This document shows positions 8,288 through 14,932 of a stretch of DNA of 16,129 nt, piece by piece. The DNA comes from CAYXOX01 sp964466745 (GTDB lineage: Bacteria > Pseudomonadota > Alphaproteobacteria > Rhodobacterales > Rhodobacteraceae). The stretch lies in the NCBI GenBank assembly GCA_964466745.1, contig CAYXOX010000058.1, positions 1 to 16,129 of the forward strand. The letters are read 5' to 3'. The notes below the pieces were generated by a model that searched no databases, had not been told where the DNA came from, and saw only the letters and a program-made list of their open reading frames with translations. Position numbers and translations under genes: made by a program. Numbering within the stretch: position 1 is the first letter of the stretch; each line of letters starts with the position of its first letter.

Positions 8288-8312
8288 GTGAATATTTTTG
8301 CCAAGATGAAGG
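8288..8312 (-). repeat. Dispersed intergenic repeat, copy 1 (reverse, divergent)
   Basis: Read on the minus strand this is CCTTCATCTTGGC then AAAAATATTCAC. It aligns with the other two copies (core TTCATCCTGGC, then AAATACTC), with T in place of C and an A-richer spacer, so it is the most diverged copy. It faces copy 2, 43 nt away, and the two could fold as one long imperfect stem. Confidence 0.6.
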
Positions 8313-8355
8313 CCGCGCGACATGAGGCGCCGTCCGAACGGGGATCGGGGATGCC

Positions 8356-8389
8356 CTTTCATCCTGGCGCAAATACTCGGGGGAGCCCC
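8356..8389 (+). repeat. Dispersed intergenic repeat, copy 2
   Basis: Reads CTTTCATCCTGGC, GCAAATACTC, GGGGGAGCCCC. It shares with copy 3 (14699-14730) the TTCATCCTGGC core, AAATACTC and a G-run followed by AGC. It lies in a gene-free gap, like copy 3. Its inverted arrangement with copy 1 suggests a structured RNA or DNA element. Confidence 0.7.
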
Positions 8390-8609
8390 TCGCTCGCCGC
8401 GCGCGTGACGCTGCGAGCGGTTCCCGGACCCGCGTCGCCCGCGAGGCGCCCGACCGAGGACGCCGGAGGGAAAGAGCAGCGCGGGCGGTGCGTTTCTCGC
8501 CTTCCTTGGCCGATCCCTTCAGGTTTCGTGGCTCCCGCGCACAGGGATCACCCTGCGGCCAGGAGCAGAGTGGTGCCCCCGGGCCAAGGCGAGACGCGGG
8601 ATCCGTTCC

Positions 8610-8633
8610 GCGCCCCGTGATTGTGCGGGGCGC
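8610..8633. terminator. Hairpin downstream of the aldolase gene
   Basis: A perfect 8-bp inverted repeat, GCGCCCCG at 8610-8617 and CGGGGCGC at 8626-8633, with the AT-richer loop TGATTGTG. It lies 51 nt past the stop of the minus-strand aldolase, a plausible terminator position. There is no T-run on the minus strand. Confidence 0.4.
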
Positions 8634-8684
8634 CCGCCTGCGCCGCGTCTCACCGGCGACCTTGCCCCTGCCCACGTGGCGGCA

Positions 8685-9473
8685 TCATCCCGCCGGCGCG
8701 CCACTGGCGGTTCCGGCCGCATCCTTCGTCCAGCCCGCCAGCGCGCCGGCGGTTCGGCCGAGCTGGAACAGGTCGAAATCGGCCAGTACCCTGTAGCCGC
8801 GGGTGGCGAGGTCGCGGGCCGCGTCGGGGCCTGTCACCGGGCCGCCTCCCAGGGGAACGCCCGCCGCATGGGCCGCCGCCTCGACCCGCGCGACCGCGGC
8901 GCGAAAGGCCGGTGCCTCGAAATCCCCCGGGACGCCGAGGGAGGTCGAGAGGTCGAACGGGGCCACGAACAGGAAATCCACCCCGTCGACGGCGCAGATC
9001 CCGGCGATGTTCTCCACAGCTTCCGCCGTTTCGATCAGCAGGCAGGTCACGATCCGGTCCCCGAGGCGCGGCAGGTACTCCGCCGCCGCGACGCCCCACC
9101 GCGCATGGGCGGCGAAGGGGCCCCAGCCGCGGATGCCGCGCGGCGGGTAGCGCGTGGCCGCGACGCATGCGGCGGCTTCCCGTTCGGTCCGGACCAGCGG
9201 AAAGACGATCCCTTCCGCCCCGAGATCGAGTGCGAGCTTCACCGGTGCGGGGTCGTGCCCCGGCACGCGCACGAGCGGCGCGCAGGCAGTACCCTGTGTG
9301 GCGGCAATCATGGCGTGGAGCGTGGCGGCGTCGAGCGGCATGTGTTCGAGATCGAACATCACGATGTCGATGCCCGAGCGCGCGACGACCTGCGCGGTGA
9401 CGGCCGAAGGCACGAGGCACCCCAGCATCGAAAGCGTGTCGTCGCGGTCTCGCAGGCGCTGCTTGAGGTCCAT
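8685..9473 (-). CDS. HpcH/HpaI-family class II aldolase/citrate lyase-like protein
   Basis: A 262-residue cytoplasmic TIM-barrel enzyme that should cleave or form a 2-keto-3-hydroxy acid, releasing pyruvate or a related keto acid, with a divalent metal. Residues matching the HpaI active site are His44 in FDLEHMP (base), Arg69 in LVRVP (pyruvate binding), Glu148 in LIETAEAVENI and Asp174 in FVAPFDLS (metal ligands). The YPPRGIRGWGPF loop at 109-120 matches the family's RG(V/I)RG segment. ATG 9473 has GAGGA 9 nt upstream. The length fits the family (250-265). The last 20 residues are Ala/Gly-rich and look dispensable. The substrate is not evident: 4-hydroxy-2-oxoheptanedioate aldolase, 2-dehydro-3-deoxyglucarate aldolase and others share these motifs. 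No pathway partner is adjacent. Confidence 0.9.
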   Translation of the reverse strand: MDLKQRLRDRDDTLSMLGCLVPSAVTAQVVARSGIDIVMFDLEHMPLDAATLHAMIAATQGTACAPLVRVPGHDPAPVKLALDLGAEGIVFPLVRTEREAAACVAATRYPPRGIRGWGPFAAHARWGVAAAEYLPRLGDRIVTCLLIETAEAVENIAGICAVDGVDFLFVAPFDLSTSLGVPGDFEAPAFRAAVARVEAAAHAAGVPLGGGPVTGPDAARDLATRGYRVLADFDLFQLGRTAGALAGWTKDAAGTASGAPAG

Positions 9474-9585
9474 TCCGGGCTGTCCTCGGGTTCTTGCGGC
9501 CGGTGTGGCCGGTGCGGTCCATCATGGCCGTGCAGGCCGGGGGAGCGCAATGGGTCAGGGGCGGGCGGCGGCGGGCATTCGGGGG

Positions 9586-9630
9586 GCACCCCGCGGCGCG
9601 TACACGCGGTGCGCAGGCCAGGCGGGGTGC
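9586..9630 (-). terminator. Nested hairpin after the CRTAC1-type gene
   Basis: A perfect 9-bp inverted repeat, GCACCCCGC at 9586-9594 and GCGGGGTGC at 9622-9630, encloses a second small hairpin CGCG-TACA-CGCG at 9597-9608. It begins 4 nt past the stop of the minus-strand gene, which suits a terminator or 3'-end stabiliser. There is no T-run. The rest of the 161-bp gap up to the aldolase start shows only the aldolase ribosome-binding site. Confidence 0.4.
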
Positions 9631-9634
9631 GCCG

Positions 9635-11212
9635 TCAGGGCAGGGGGGAGAGCGCCAGCCCGCCGTCCGGGCCCGGGCGGGCCGCGTACCTGGCGCCCGG
9701 CTGCACCGGCTGCCAGCCGCTGGCGGTGCCGTCGGGCCAGGTCACCTGCACCTCGGCGCGCTCCGCGGCGCCGAGCCCGAAGTGCAGCGGCAGGGCGCTG
9801 CCACCGGCATGTCCGCCGCCGACGGTGACCTCCTGGACCTGCAGCGCGCCGCCCGCGCGCAGCGCCACGCGGGCGCCCACGGCGAATCTGTTGCCGGAAG
9901 GCAGGCGCGGCGCCAGCGCGAGCCAGGTGCCCGCGGGCCCCGTGTTGCGCCAGATCTCGAGCGGCGCGCGCCGGTTCACGACGGCCAGATCGAGGAGGCC
10001 GTCGCCGTCGAGATCCGCGAGCGCCGCGCCGCGGGCGCGCGCGGTGCTGGCCACGCCGGCCTCGCCCGCGATCTCCTCGAATGTGCCGTCGGGGCGCTGG
10101 AGCAGCAGGTTGTTGGGGTCTTCCATGGCGTTCTCGGGCATCTGGTCCACGTTGCCCTTCGCGATGAAGAGGTCGGGCCGGCCATCGTTGTTCACATCGC
10201 CCCATTCCGCGTGCCAGCCCGTCGAGGGGCGCCCGTCCTCTCCGGTGTGCGGGCGGTGGGCATAGGTGCCAAGCTCGAAGGGGGCGGCGGCGTAGGAGCC
10301 GTCGGGCCGGGCGATCTGCAGAAGCTGGTCGCCCATGGAGGTGAGCATCACCTCGGCGCGCCCGTCCCCGGTGATGTCGCGGGCCGCGATGCCCATGCCC
10401 CACAGCGATACGCGGGGAAACCCGTCCTCGGCGCCGAGGAACCGTTCGGAGGCGATGTCCCAGAGCTGCTCGGCTCCGTCCCGAACGTAGTAGTGCCGGT
10501 CGTTGGAGATGCGCAGCCCGGGGTGGCCGGAGGCGGGGGTGTAGGCCAGCATCGAGAGCGCGCAGTAGCCCGGCGAGAGCGGCTCGGGCCGCCAGCCGCC
10601 GCGCTCGTCCGGGCGGTGCAGGCGATTGTCGTCGCAGGTCCCAAAGGGGCCCTCGGGGTCGTCGCGGTTCACGTAGTTGCCCACGGCGAGGGTCGGGCGC
10701 TCCGCCGCGCCCCACCAGGCCGTGAACGCGGTGGACCAGGCCGCGCCTCCCTCGATCCCCAGCGCCGCGTTCGCCCGGGTGAACCGGCAGTCGCCTTCGC
10801 CGCGGAGCACCAGGTTCTCTCCGACACGCAGCACGAAGAGATCGAGGAGGCCGTCGCCGTCGAGATCGAGGGGATAGGCGCCGGTGGCCCCGAGGATGGG
10901 TTCGCCCCCCGGCGGAGGGGCGGCATCGAAGCGGATCGCGCCCTCCGAGCTCCGGTTCAGGAAGAGCGCGGCCGGCGCGGCACCGCCGGCGGCAAAGAGT
11001 TCGGGCAGTCCGTCGCCCGTGCAGTCGAACGCCGCGAGGCCGCCGCCGACGAAATGCTCCCAGCCGCCCTCGTAGACATGGGGCGCTGGCAGCGCGTCTG
11101 GCACGGGCGCGAAGCGCGGCGCCTCGGCCAGCGCCGTACCTGCGGCGAAGAAGGCGAGCGCGAGGAGAGGCGGCGTCGCGCGCCATTGCCGGTTTTCGCC
11201 TCGGGGCAGCAT
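9635..11212 (-). CDS. Secreted FG-GAP repeat protein with ASPIC/UnbV domain (CRTAC1 type)
   Basis: A 525-residue exported protein. The signal peptide (PPLLALAFFAAGTALA, likely cleavage after residue 29) is followed by a beta-propeller of FG-GAP/VCBS repeats. Five Asp-rich calcium-binding loops are visible: FDCTGDG (62-68), DLDGDG (116-121), DITGDG (279-284), DVNNDG (339-344) and DLDGDG (400-405). The last 85 residues (GNRFAVGARVAL, VGGGHAGGSALPLHFGLG, VTWPDG) are an ASPIC/UnbV domain, as in human CRTAC1. Such proteins are extracellular or periplasmic and are thought to bind calcium and other molecules; the bacterial role is unknown. ATG 11212 has GGAAAG just upstream. An exact 29-bp duplication (9987-10015, 10839-10867) encodes two of the Asp-rich loops. 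The gene is divergent from xylF with 139 bp between starts. Confidence 0.88.
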   Translation of the reverse strand: MLPRGENRQWRATPPLLALAFFAAGTALAEAPRFAPVPDALPAPHVYEGGWEHFVGGGLAAFDCTGDGLPELFAAGGAAPAALFLNRSSEGAIRFDAAPPPGGEPILGATGAYPLDLDGDGLLDLFVLRVGENLVLRGEGDCRFTRANAALGIEGGAAWSTAFTAWWGAAERPTLAVGNYVNRDDPEGPFGTCDDNRLHRPDERGGWRPEPLSPGYCALSMLAYTPASGHPGLRISNDRHYYVRDGAEQLWDIASERFLGAEDGFPRVSLWGMGIAARDITGDGRAEVMLTSMGDQLLQIARPDGSYAAAPFELGTYAHRPHTGEDGRPSTGWHAEWGDVNNDGRPDLFIAKGNVDQMPENAMEDPNNLLLQRPDGTFEEIAGEAGVASTARARGAALADLDGDGLLDLAVVNRRAPLEIWRNTGPAGTWLALAPRLPSGNRFAVGARVALRAGGALQVQEVTVGGGHAGGSALPLHFGLGAAERAEVQVTWPDGTASGWQPVQPGARYAARPGPDGGLALSPLP

Positions 11213-11230
11213 CAGCTTTCCATCATCGGC

Positions 11231-11246
11231 TTGTTAGCGCGAACAT
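11231..11246. promoter_or_regulatory. LacI-family operator candidate upstream of xylF
   Basis: TTGTTAGCGCGAACAT is a 16-bp near-palindrome (6 of 8 positions pair) centred on CG, the form of LacI/GalR-family operators. It closely resembles the TGTTAGCGCTA-type motif I recall for the xylose repressor of Caulobacter. It ends 17 nt before the putative -35 box of xylF and is 19 nt upstream of the divergent CRTAC1-type start, so it could act on either gene. No regulator gene is in the window. Confidence 0.5.
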
Positions 11247-11263
11247 CACAGGGTTGTAAGGCT

Positions 11264-11292
11264 TTGACACAGGCGTTCAATGGGTGTTCACT
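11264..11292 (+). promoter_or_regulatory. Putative xylF promoter
   Basis: A perfect -35 hexamer TTGACA at 11264-11269 is followed 17 nt later by a weak -10, TTCACT (11287-11292, 3 of 6 matches). The region is locally AT-richer than its surroundings. The predicted start near 11299 leaves a leader of about 50 nt. TTGA at 11264 and TCAA at 11278 also form a loose inverted repeat. Confidence 0.35.
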
Positions 11293-11351
11293 CCGCTCGT
11301 GGCCCTTGGCCACCATGCCCCGCAGAGGGCGACGCATCTAGGGAGGATACC

Positions 11352-12371
11352 ATGCGCACAGCACTCGCTGCAGCGGCCGTCGCGGCCGCCAGCTTCACGA
11401 CTCCGGCACTCGCCCAGACGGTGGGTGTCAGCTGGTCGAACTTCCAGGAAGAGCGCTGGAAGACCGACGAGGCGGCCATCCGCGGCGCGCTGGACGCCGC
11501 CGGCGTGGAGTATGTTTCGGCCGACGCGCAATCGTCCGCCGCCAAGCAGCTTTCCGACGTCGAAAGCCTGATCGCGCAAGGTGTGGATGCCCTCATCATC
11601 CTGGCGCAGGACGCACAGGCGATCCAGCCGGCCGTGCAGGCCGCCGCCGACGAGGGCATCCCGGTGATCGCCTACGACCGCCTGATCGAGGACAGCCGCG
11701 CCTTCTATCTCACCTTCGACAACATCGAGGTGGGCCGGATGCAGGCCCGTGCCGTGTTCGCGGCCCAGCCCACCGGCAATTACGTGATGATCAAGGGCTC
11801 GGCGCAGGATCCCAACGCCGATTTCCTCCGCGGGGGCCAGCAGGAGATCCTGCAGGCGGCGATCGACGCGGGCGACATCACCATCGTCGGCGAGGCCTAC
11901 ACCGACGGCTGGCTGCCCGCGAACGCCCAGCGCAACATGGAGCAGATCCTCACCGCCAACGACAACAACGTCGACGCTGTCGTGGCCTCCAACGACGGCA
12001 CCGCGGGCGGTGTCGTGGCTGCGCTGACGGCGCAGGGCATGGAAGGCATCCCGGTGTCGGGCCAGGACGGTGACCATGCCGCCCTCAACCGCGTGGCGCG
12101 CGGCACCCAGACCGTGAGCGTCTGGAAGGACGCGCGGGATCTCGGGCGGGCCGCGGGCGAGATCGCCGTGGCCCTGGCCGGGGGTACCGCCATGGACGCC
12201 GTCGACGGCGCCGTGGAATGGACCTCGCCGGGCGGCACGACGATGAACGCGATGTTCCTCGAGCCCGTGCCGATCACCGCCGAGAACCTCACCGTGGTGG
12301 TGGATGCCGGCTGGATCACGCAGGAAGCGCTCTGCCAGGGCGTGGAAAGCGGCCCGGCGCCCTGCAACTGA
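11352..12371 (+). CDS. xylF: Xylose-type ABC transporter substrate-binding protein
   Basis: The periplasmic sugar-binding subunit (339 residues) of a CUT2-family importer, most like D-xylose-binding XylF. ATG 11352 follows a strong GGGAGGATACC ribosome-binding site. The signal peptide is MRTALAAAAVAAASFTTPALA, cleaved before QTVGVSW. Segments shared with E. coli XylF as I recall it include an ERWK/Q.D stretch near the start, IAQGVDALIIL, IAYDRLIEDSRAFYLTFDN, DGWLPANAQRNMEQ, LTANDNNVDAVVASNDGTAGG and VSGQDGDHAALNRVARGTQT. First gene of xylFHG. A LacI-type operator candidate and a promoter lie upstream, and a strong hairpin follows the stop. Other pentoses or related sugars cannot be excluded without binding data. 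Confidence 0.92.
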   Translation: MRTALAAAAVAAASFTTPALAQTVGVSWSNFQEERWKTDEAAIRGALDAAGVEYVSADAQSSAAKQLSDVESLIAQGVDALIILAQDAQAIQPAVQAAADEGIPVIAYDRLIEDSRAFYLTFDNIEVGRMQARAVFAAQPTGNYVMIKGSAQDPNADFLRGGQQEILQAAIDAGDITIVGEAYTDGWLPANAQRNMEQILTANDNNVDAVVASNDGTAGGVVAALTAQGMEGIPVSGQDGDHAALNRVARGTQTVSVWKDARDLGRAAGEIAVALAGGTAMDAVDGAVEWTSPGGTTMNAMFLEPVPITAENLTVVVDAGWITQEALCQGVESGPAPCN

Positions 12372-12379
12372 TGCCGCGC

Positions 12380-12412
12380 GGCGCGGCGCGGGGGCCTGCC
12401 CCGCGCCGCGCC
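12380..12412 (+). terminator. Strong intercistronic hairpin between xylF and xylH
   Basis: A perfect 14-bp GC-only stem (12380-12393 with 12399-12412) with the 5-nt loop GCCTG, 8 nt after the xylF stop and followed by TTT. In binding-protein operons such hairpins attenuate transcription or protect the 3' end of the upstream message, giving more binding protein than permease. That role is inferred here. The remainder of the 168-bp gap carries the xylH ribosome-binding site and nothing else I can name. Confidence 0.7.
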
Positions 12413-12539
12413 TTTCCGGCGGGGGCGCCGCGGGGCGCGGCGGTCTCGCCAGCCACCCGCGCACCGCGACCGGCGGTCACAAGCACCGCCCTTCCTGCGC
12501 GCGCAACCCGCCGCACTTGCTTCAAGCGGAGGTCCGAAC

Positions 12540-13841
12540 ATGGCCGACACCACCGACGCTTCCCCCAAGGCGGCGCCGCCGCGCCGAAGCCTGGCACAAT
12601 CACTCGAGCTTGACACACGCCTTCTGGGCATGATCGGCGCCTTCGTGCTGGTGTGCCTCGTGTTCAACCTGCTCACCGATGGCCGCTTCCTGACGCCGCG
12701 CAACATCTTCAACCTCACCATCCAGACGGTGAGCGTGGCGATCATGGCCACGGCAATGGTGTTCGTGATCGTCACGCGCCACATCGATCTCTCGGTGGGC
12801 TCGCTGCTGGCCACCTGCTCGGCGATCATGGCCATGACCCAGACGGCCTGGGCCCCCGGCCTGCTCGGGCTCGAGCTCGGGCACCCGGCGATCGCGCCGC
12901 TGGCCATTCTCGTGGGCCTTGTCAGCGGCGTGGTCATCGGCAGTTTTCACGGCTGGCTGATCGGCTATCTGGCGATCCCGGCCTTCATCGTCACGCTGGG
13001 GGGGCTGCTCGTCTGGCGGAACGTGGCCTGGTACCTCACCAACGGCCAGACGATCGGCCCCCTCGACGAGACCTTCCAGCTCTTCGGAGGCATCAACGGC
13101 ACGCTCGGCGAAACCTGGAGCTGGGTGCTCGGCGCCGTGGCCGTGGCCGCCGCGCTCTGGGCGCTGGCGAGCGCGCGCCGCAACAAGCTGGCCCATGATT
13201 TCCCGGTCAAGCCGGTCTGGGCCGAGGTGGTGCTCGGGCTGGTGGTGAGCGTGGCGATCCTCGGTTTCGTGGCCCTGCTGAACGCCTATCAGATCCCGGA
13301 GGCGCGGCTGGAGCGGATGTTCGAGGCACGCGGCATGGTGATGCCCGAGGGCCACAGCGCGGGCTACGGCGTGCCGGTGTCGGTACTGCTGCTCATCCTC
13401 GTGGCCGTCGTGATGACGGTGGTGGCACAGCGCACCAGGCTGGGGCGCTACATCTTCGCCACCGGCGGCAATCCCGACGCGGCGCAGCTCTCGGGCATCA
13501 ACACGCGGCTCCTGACGGTGAAGGTGTTCGCCATCGTGGGGTTCCTCTGCGCGCTCTCGGCCGTGGTGGCCTCGTCCCGGCAGACCTTCCATTCCAACGA
13601 CATCGGCACGCTCGACGAACTGCGCGTGATCGCCGCGGCGGTGATCGGCGGCACGGCGCTGTCGGGAGGGATCGGCACGATCTACGGCGCGATCCTCGGC
13701 GCGCTCATCATGCAGTCGCTGCAGTCGGGGATGGCGATGGTCGGCGTGGATGCGCCGTTCCAGAACATCGTCGTGGGCACGGTGCTGGTGCTCGCCGTGC
13801 TGATCGACATCATCTATCGCCGCCGCACGGGAGACCGCTGA
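12540..13841 (+). CDS. xylH: Xylose-type ABC transporter permease
   Basis: The inner-membrane permease of the CUT2 sugar importer, 433 residues with about ten or more hydrophobic spans. ATG 12540 is preceded by CGGAGG at 7-8 nt. Motifs: VTRHIDLSVGSLLA near residue 80; TRLGRYIFATGGNPDAAQLSGI near 300, the cytoplasmic loop that contacts the ATPase; and VIGGTALSGGIGTIYGAILGALI near 370, all typical of RbsC/XylH proteins. It is somewhat longer than E. coli XylH (393), with extra sequence around ETWSW...NKLAHDF and the LERMFEARGMVMPEGH loop. The stop overlaps the xylG start (ATGA), implying coupled translation. Confidence 0.93.
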   Translation: MADTTDASPKAAPPRRSLAQSLELDTRLLGMIGAFVLVCLVFNLLTDGRFLTPRNIFNLTIQTVSVAIMATAMVFVIVTRHIDLSVGSLLATCSAIMAMTQTAWAPGLLGLELGHPAIAPLAILVGLVSGVVIGSFHGWLIGYLAIPAFIVTLGGLLVWRNVAWYLTNGQTIGPLDETFQLFGGINGTLGETWSWVLGAVAVAAALWALASARRNKLAHDFPVKPVWAEVVLGLVVSVAILGFVALLNAYQIPEARLERMFEARGMVMPEGHSAGYGVPVSVLLLILVAVVMTVVAQRTRLGRYIFATGGNPDAAQLSGINTRLLTVKVFAIVGFLCALSAVVASSRQTFHSNDIGTLDELRVIAAAVIGGTALSGGIGTIYGAILGALIMQSLQSGMAMVGVDAPFQNIVVGTVLVLAVLIDIIYRRRTGDR

Positions 13842-14635
13842 TGACAGATATCCCCAAGGTTCCGTCCGCCCCGGTCGACCGCTCCGGCACACCGCTGGTG
13901 GAGATGCGCGACATCTCCATCGCCTTCGGCGGGGTGAAGGCGGTGGACCGCGTGAGCGTCGATCTCTACCCCGGCGAGGTCGTCGGCCTCCTGGGCCACA
14001 ACGGCGCCGGCAAATCCACCCTCATCAAGTGCCTCTCGGGCGCCTACCAGATGGATTCAGGCGAGATCTTCGTGAACGGGCATAAGGTCTCAATCAACAA
14101 TCCGCGCGACGCGCGCCGGCACAACATCGAGACGATCTACCAGACGCTCGCGCTGGCCGACAACCTGGATGCCGCCTCGAACCTCTTTCTCGGCCGCGAG
14201 CTGGTCACGCCGCTCGGGCTGGTGGACGATGCGCGCATGGAGGCCGAGACCCGCAAGATCATGGGCCGGCTCAACCCGAACTTCCAGAAGTTCTCGTCAC
14301 CGGTGTCGGCGCTCTCGGGCGGTCAGCGCCAGTCGGTCGCCATCAGCCGCGCGGTCTACTTCAACGCAAAGATCCTGATCATGGACGAACCCACCGCCGC
14401 CCTCGGCGTGCAGGAAACCCAGATGGTGGCCGATCTCATCGCGGAGCTGAAGCGCCAGGGGATCGGGATCTTCCTGATCGACCACGACATCCACCAGGTT
14501 AAGGCCATGTGCGACCGCGCCAGCGTGATGAAGAACGGTGCCCTCGTCGGCACCGTGGAGGTGGACAAGGTGACAGAGGACGACCTTCTGGGCATGATCA
14601 TCCTCGGCAAGACCCCCGAGCAGGCCGCCGCCTGA
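13841..14635 (+). CDS. xylG: Single-domain sugar ABC transporter ATPase
   Basis: The cytoplasmic ATPase that energises XylFH, 264 residues. Walker A GHNGAGKST is at 52-60, the Q-loop Gln at 101 (IYQTLALADNL), the signature LSGGQRQS from 158, Walker B ILIMDEPTAALG from 178 and the H-loop His at 215. E. coli XylG and RbsA have two fused ATPase domains (about 500 residues); here there is one complete domain and a normal stop with intergenic DNA after it. It should therefore work as a homodimer, as in the alphaproteobacterial fructose importer FrcBCA. The DEPTAALGVQET wording is typical of that short group. The symbol xylG rests on operon context. Start ATG 13841 overlaps the xylH stop. Confidence 0.88.
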   Translation: MTDIPKVPSAPVDRSGTPLVEMRDISIAFGGVKAVDRVSVDLYPGEVVGLLGHNGAGKSTLIKCLSGAYQMDSGEIFVNGHKVSINNPRDARRHNIETIYQTLALADNLDAASNLFLGRELVTPLGLVDDARMEAETRKIMGRLNPNFQKFSSPVSALSGGQRQSVAISRAVYFNAKILIMDEPTAALGVQETQMVADLIAELKRQGIGIFLIDHDIHQVKAMCDRASVMKNGALVGTVEVDKVTEDDLLGMIILGKTPEQAAA

Positions 14636-14698
14636 GCCGCGGGCGGGGGGCCGGGCCGTCGCCGCCTGCGGCCCTCCGCCGCCCCTTTCATCCCGCCC

Positions 14699-14730
14699 CT
14701 TCATCCTGGCCGAAATACTCCGGGGAGCGC
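14699..14730 (+). repeat. Dispersed intergenic repeat, copy 3
   Basis: Reads TTCATCCTGGC, CGAAATACTC, CGGGGAGCGC, closely matching copy 2 at 8356-8389. It begins 64 nt after the xylG stop, in the gap before clpP. A near-duplicate of its head (TTTCATCC) occurs just before it at 14686-14693. Its tail runs into a hairpin, as if the repeat and the stem form one element. Confidence 0.75.
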
Positions 14731-14751
14731 GAGGAGCAGGGCCCCTCGCGC
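14727..14751 (+). terminator. Hairpin at the end of the xyl operon
   Basis: GCGCGAGG (14727-14734) pairs perfectly with CCTCGCGC (14744-14751) around a 9-nt loop. It directly follows and partly overlaps repeat copy 3. A weaker 6-bp stem, GGGCCG/CGGCCC, lies at 14653-14674. Either could end the xylFHG transcript; neither has a T-run. Confidence 0.4.
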
Positions 14752-14850
14752 CGCCGCCCTCGCCGCCGGGCCCTGCGATGAAAGCTCTCCGCGCCGCCCC
14801 GCGGCGCCCTGCGCCCGCGGGACGGGGCCGGCCCGGCACGCCGGCTGCCC

Positions 14851-14879
14851 TTGCAGCCCCCCCGGGGGGAAACTAAGAC
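14851..14879 (+). promoter_or_regulatory. Putative clpP promoter
   Basis: CTTGCAG (TTGCAG at 14851-14856), a 17-nt spacer, then TAAGAC (14874-14879). The CTTG start and the CTAA just upstream of GAC loosely resemble heat-shock sigma-32 promoters, which would suit clpP, but a sigma-70 reading is equally possible. The spacer contains the 12-bp palindrome CCCCCCGGGGGG at 14858-14869. The leader would be about 45-50 nt. Confidence 0.3.
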
Positions 14880-14932
14880 TCGCCGAGACGACGCGCGATG
14901 CGCGCGGCCCCCGATCCTAGGCAGGACATTCC

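Larger units (their letters stand above)
8189..8684. other. Gene-free 496-bp gap between convergent units
   Basis: No reading frame here shows recognisable protein content. The open frames crossing it are extensions of shadow frames with Arg/Pro/Ala-rich translations. The gap holds a GC-rich hairpin (8221-8251), two inverted copies of the dispersed repeat (8288-8312 and 8356-8389), and a hairpin close to the aldolase stop (8610-8633). The stretch 8390-8609 shows nothing I can name. Confidence 0.6.

Noticed and set aside
6860..8362. Minus-strand open frame of 500 codons opposite the HlyD-type gene
   Set aside because: Antisense to a well-supported adaptor gene and without recognisable motifs.
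8390..8609. Possible small gene or ncRNA in the gap
   Set aside because: No ribosome-binding site with a plausible short frame, no promoter and no compact fold that I could support.
11264..11280. FNR-type site at TTGACACAGGCGTTCAA upstream of xylF
   Set aside because: The TTGA and TCAA arms are separated by nine bases rather than the six of an FNR palindrome; it overlaps a -35 box instead.
8676..11341. Plus-strand open frames (529 and 615 codons) across the aldolase and CRTAC1-type genes
   Set aside because: Complement shadows; the minus-strand readings contain clear aldolase and FG-GAP/ASPIC motifs.
12600..13892. Minus-strand open frame of 430 codons opposite xylH
   Set aside because: His/Asp/Gln-rich complement of a clear membrane protein; no independent evidence.
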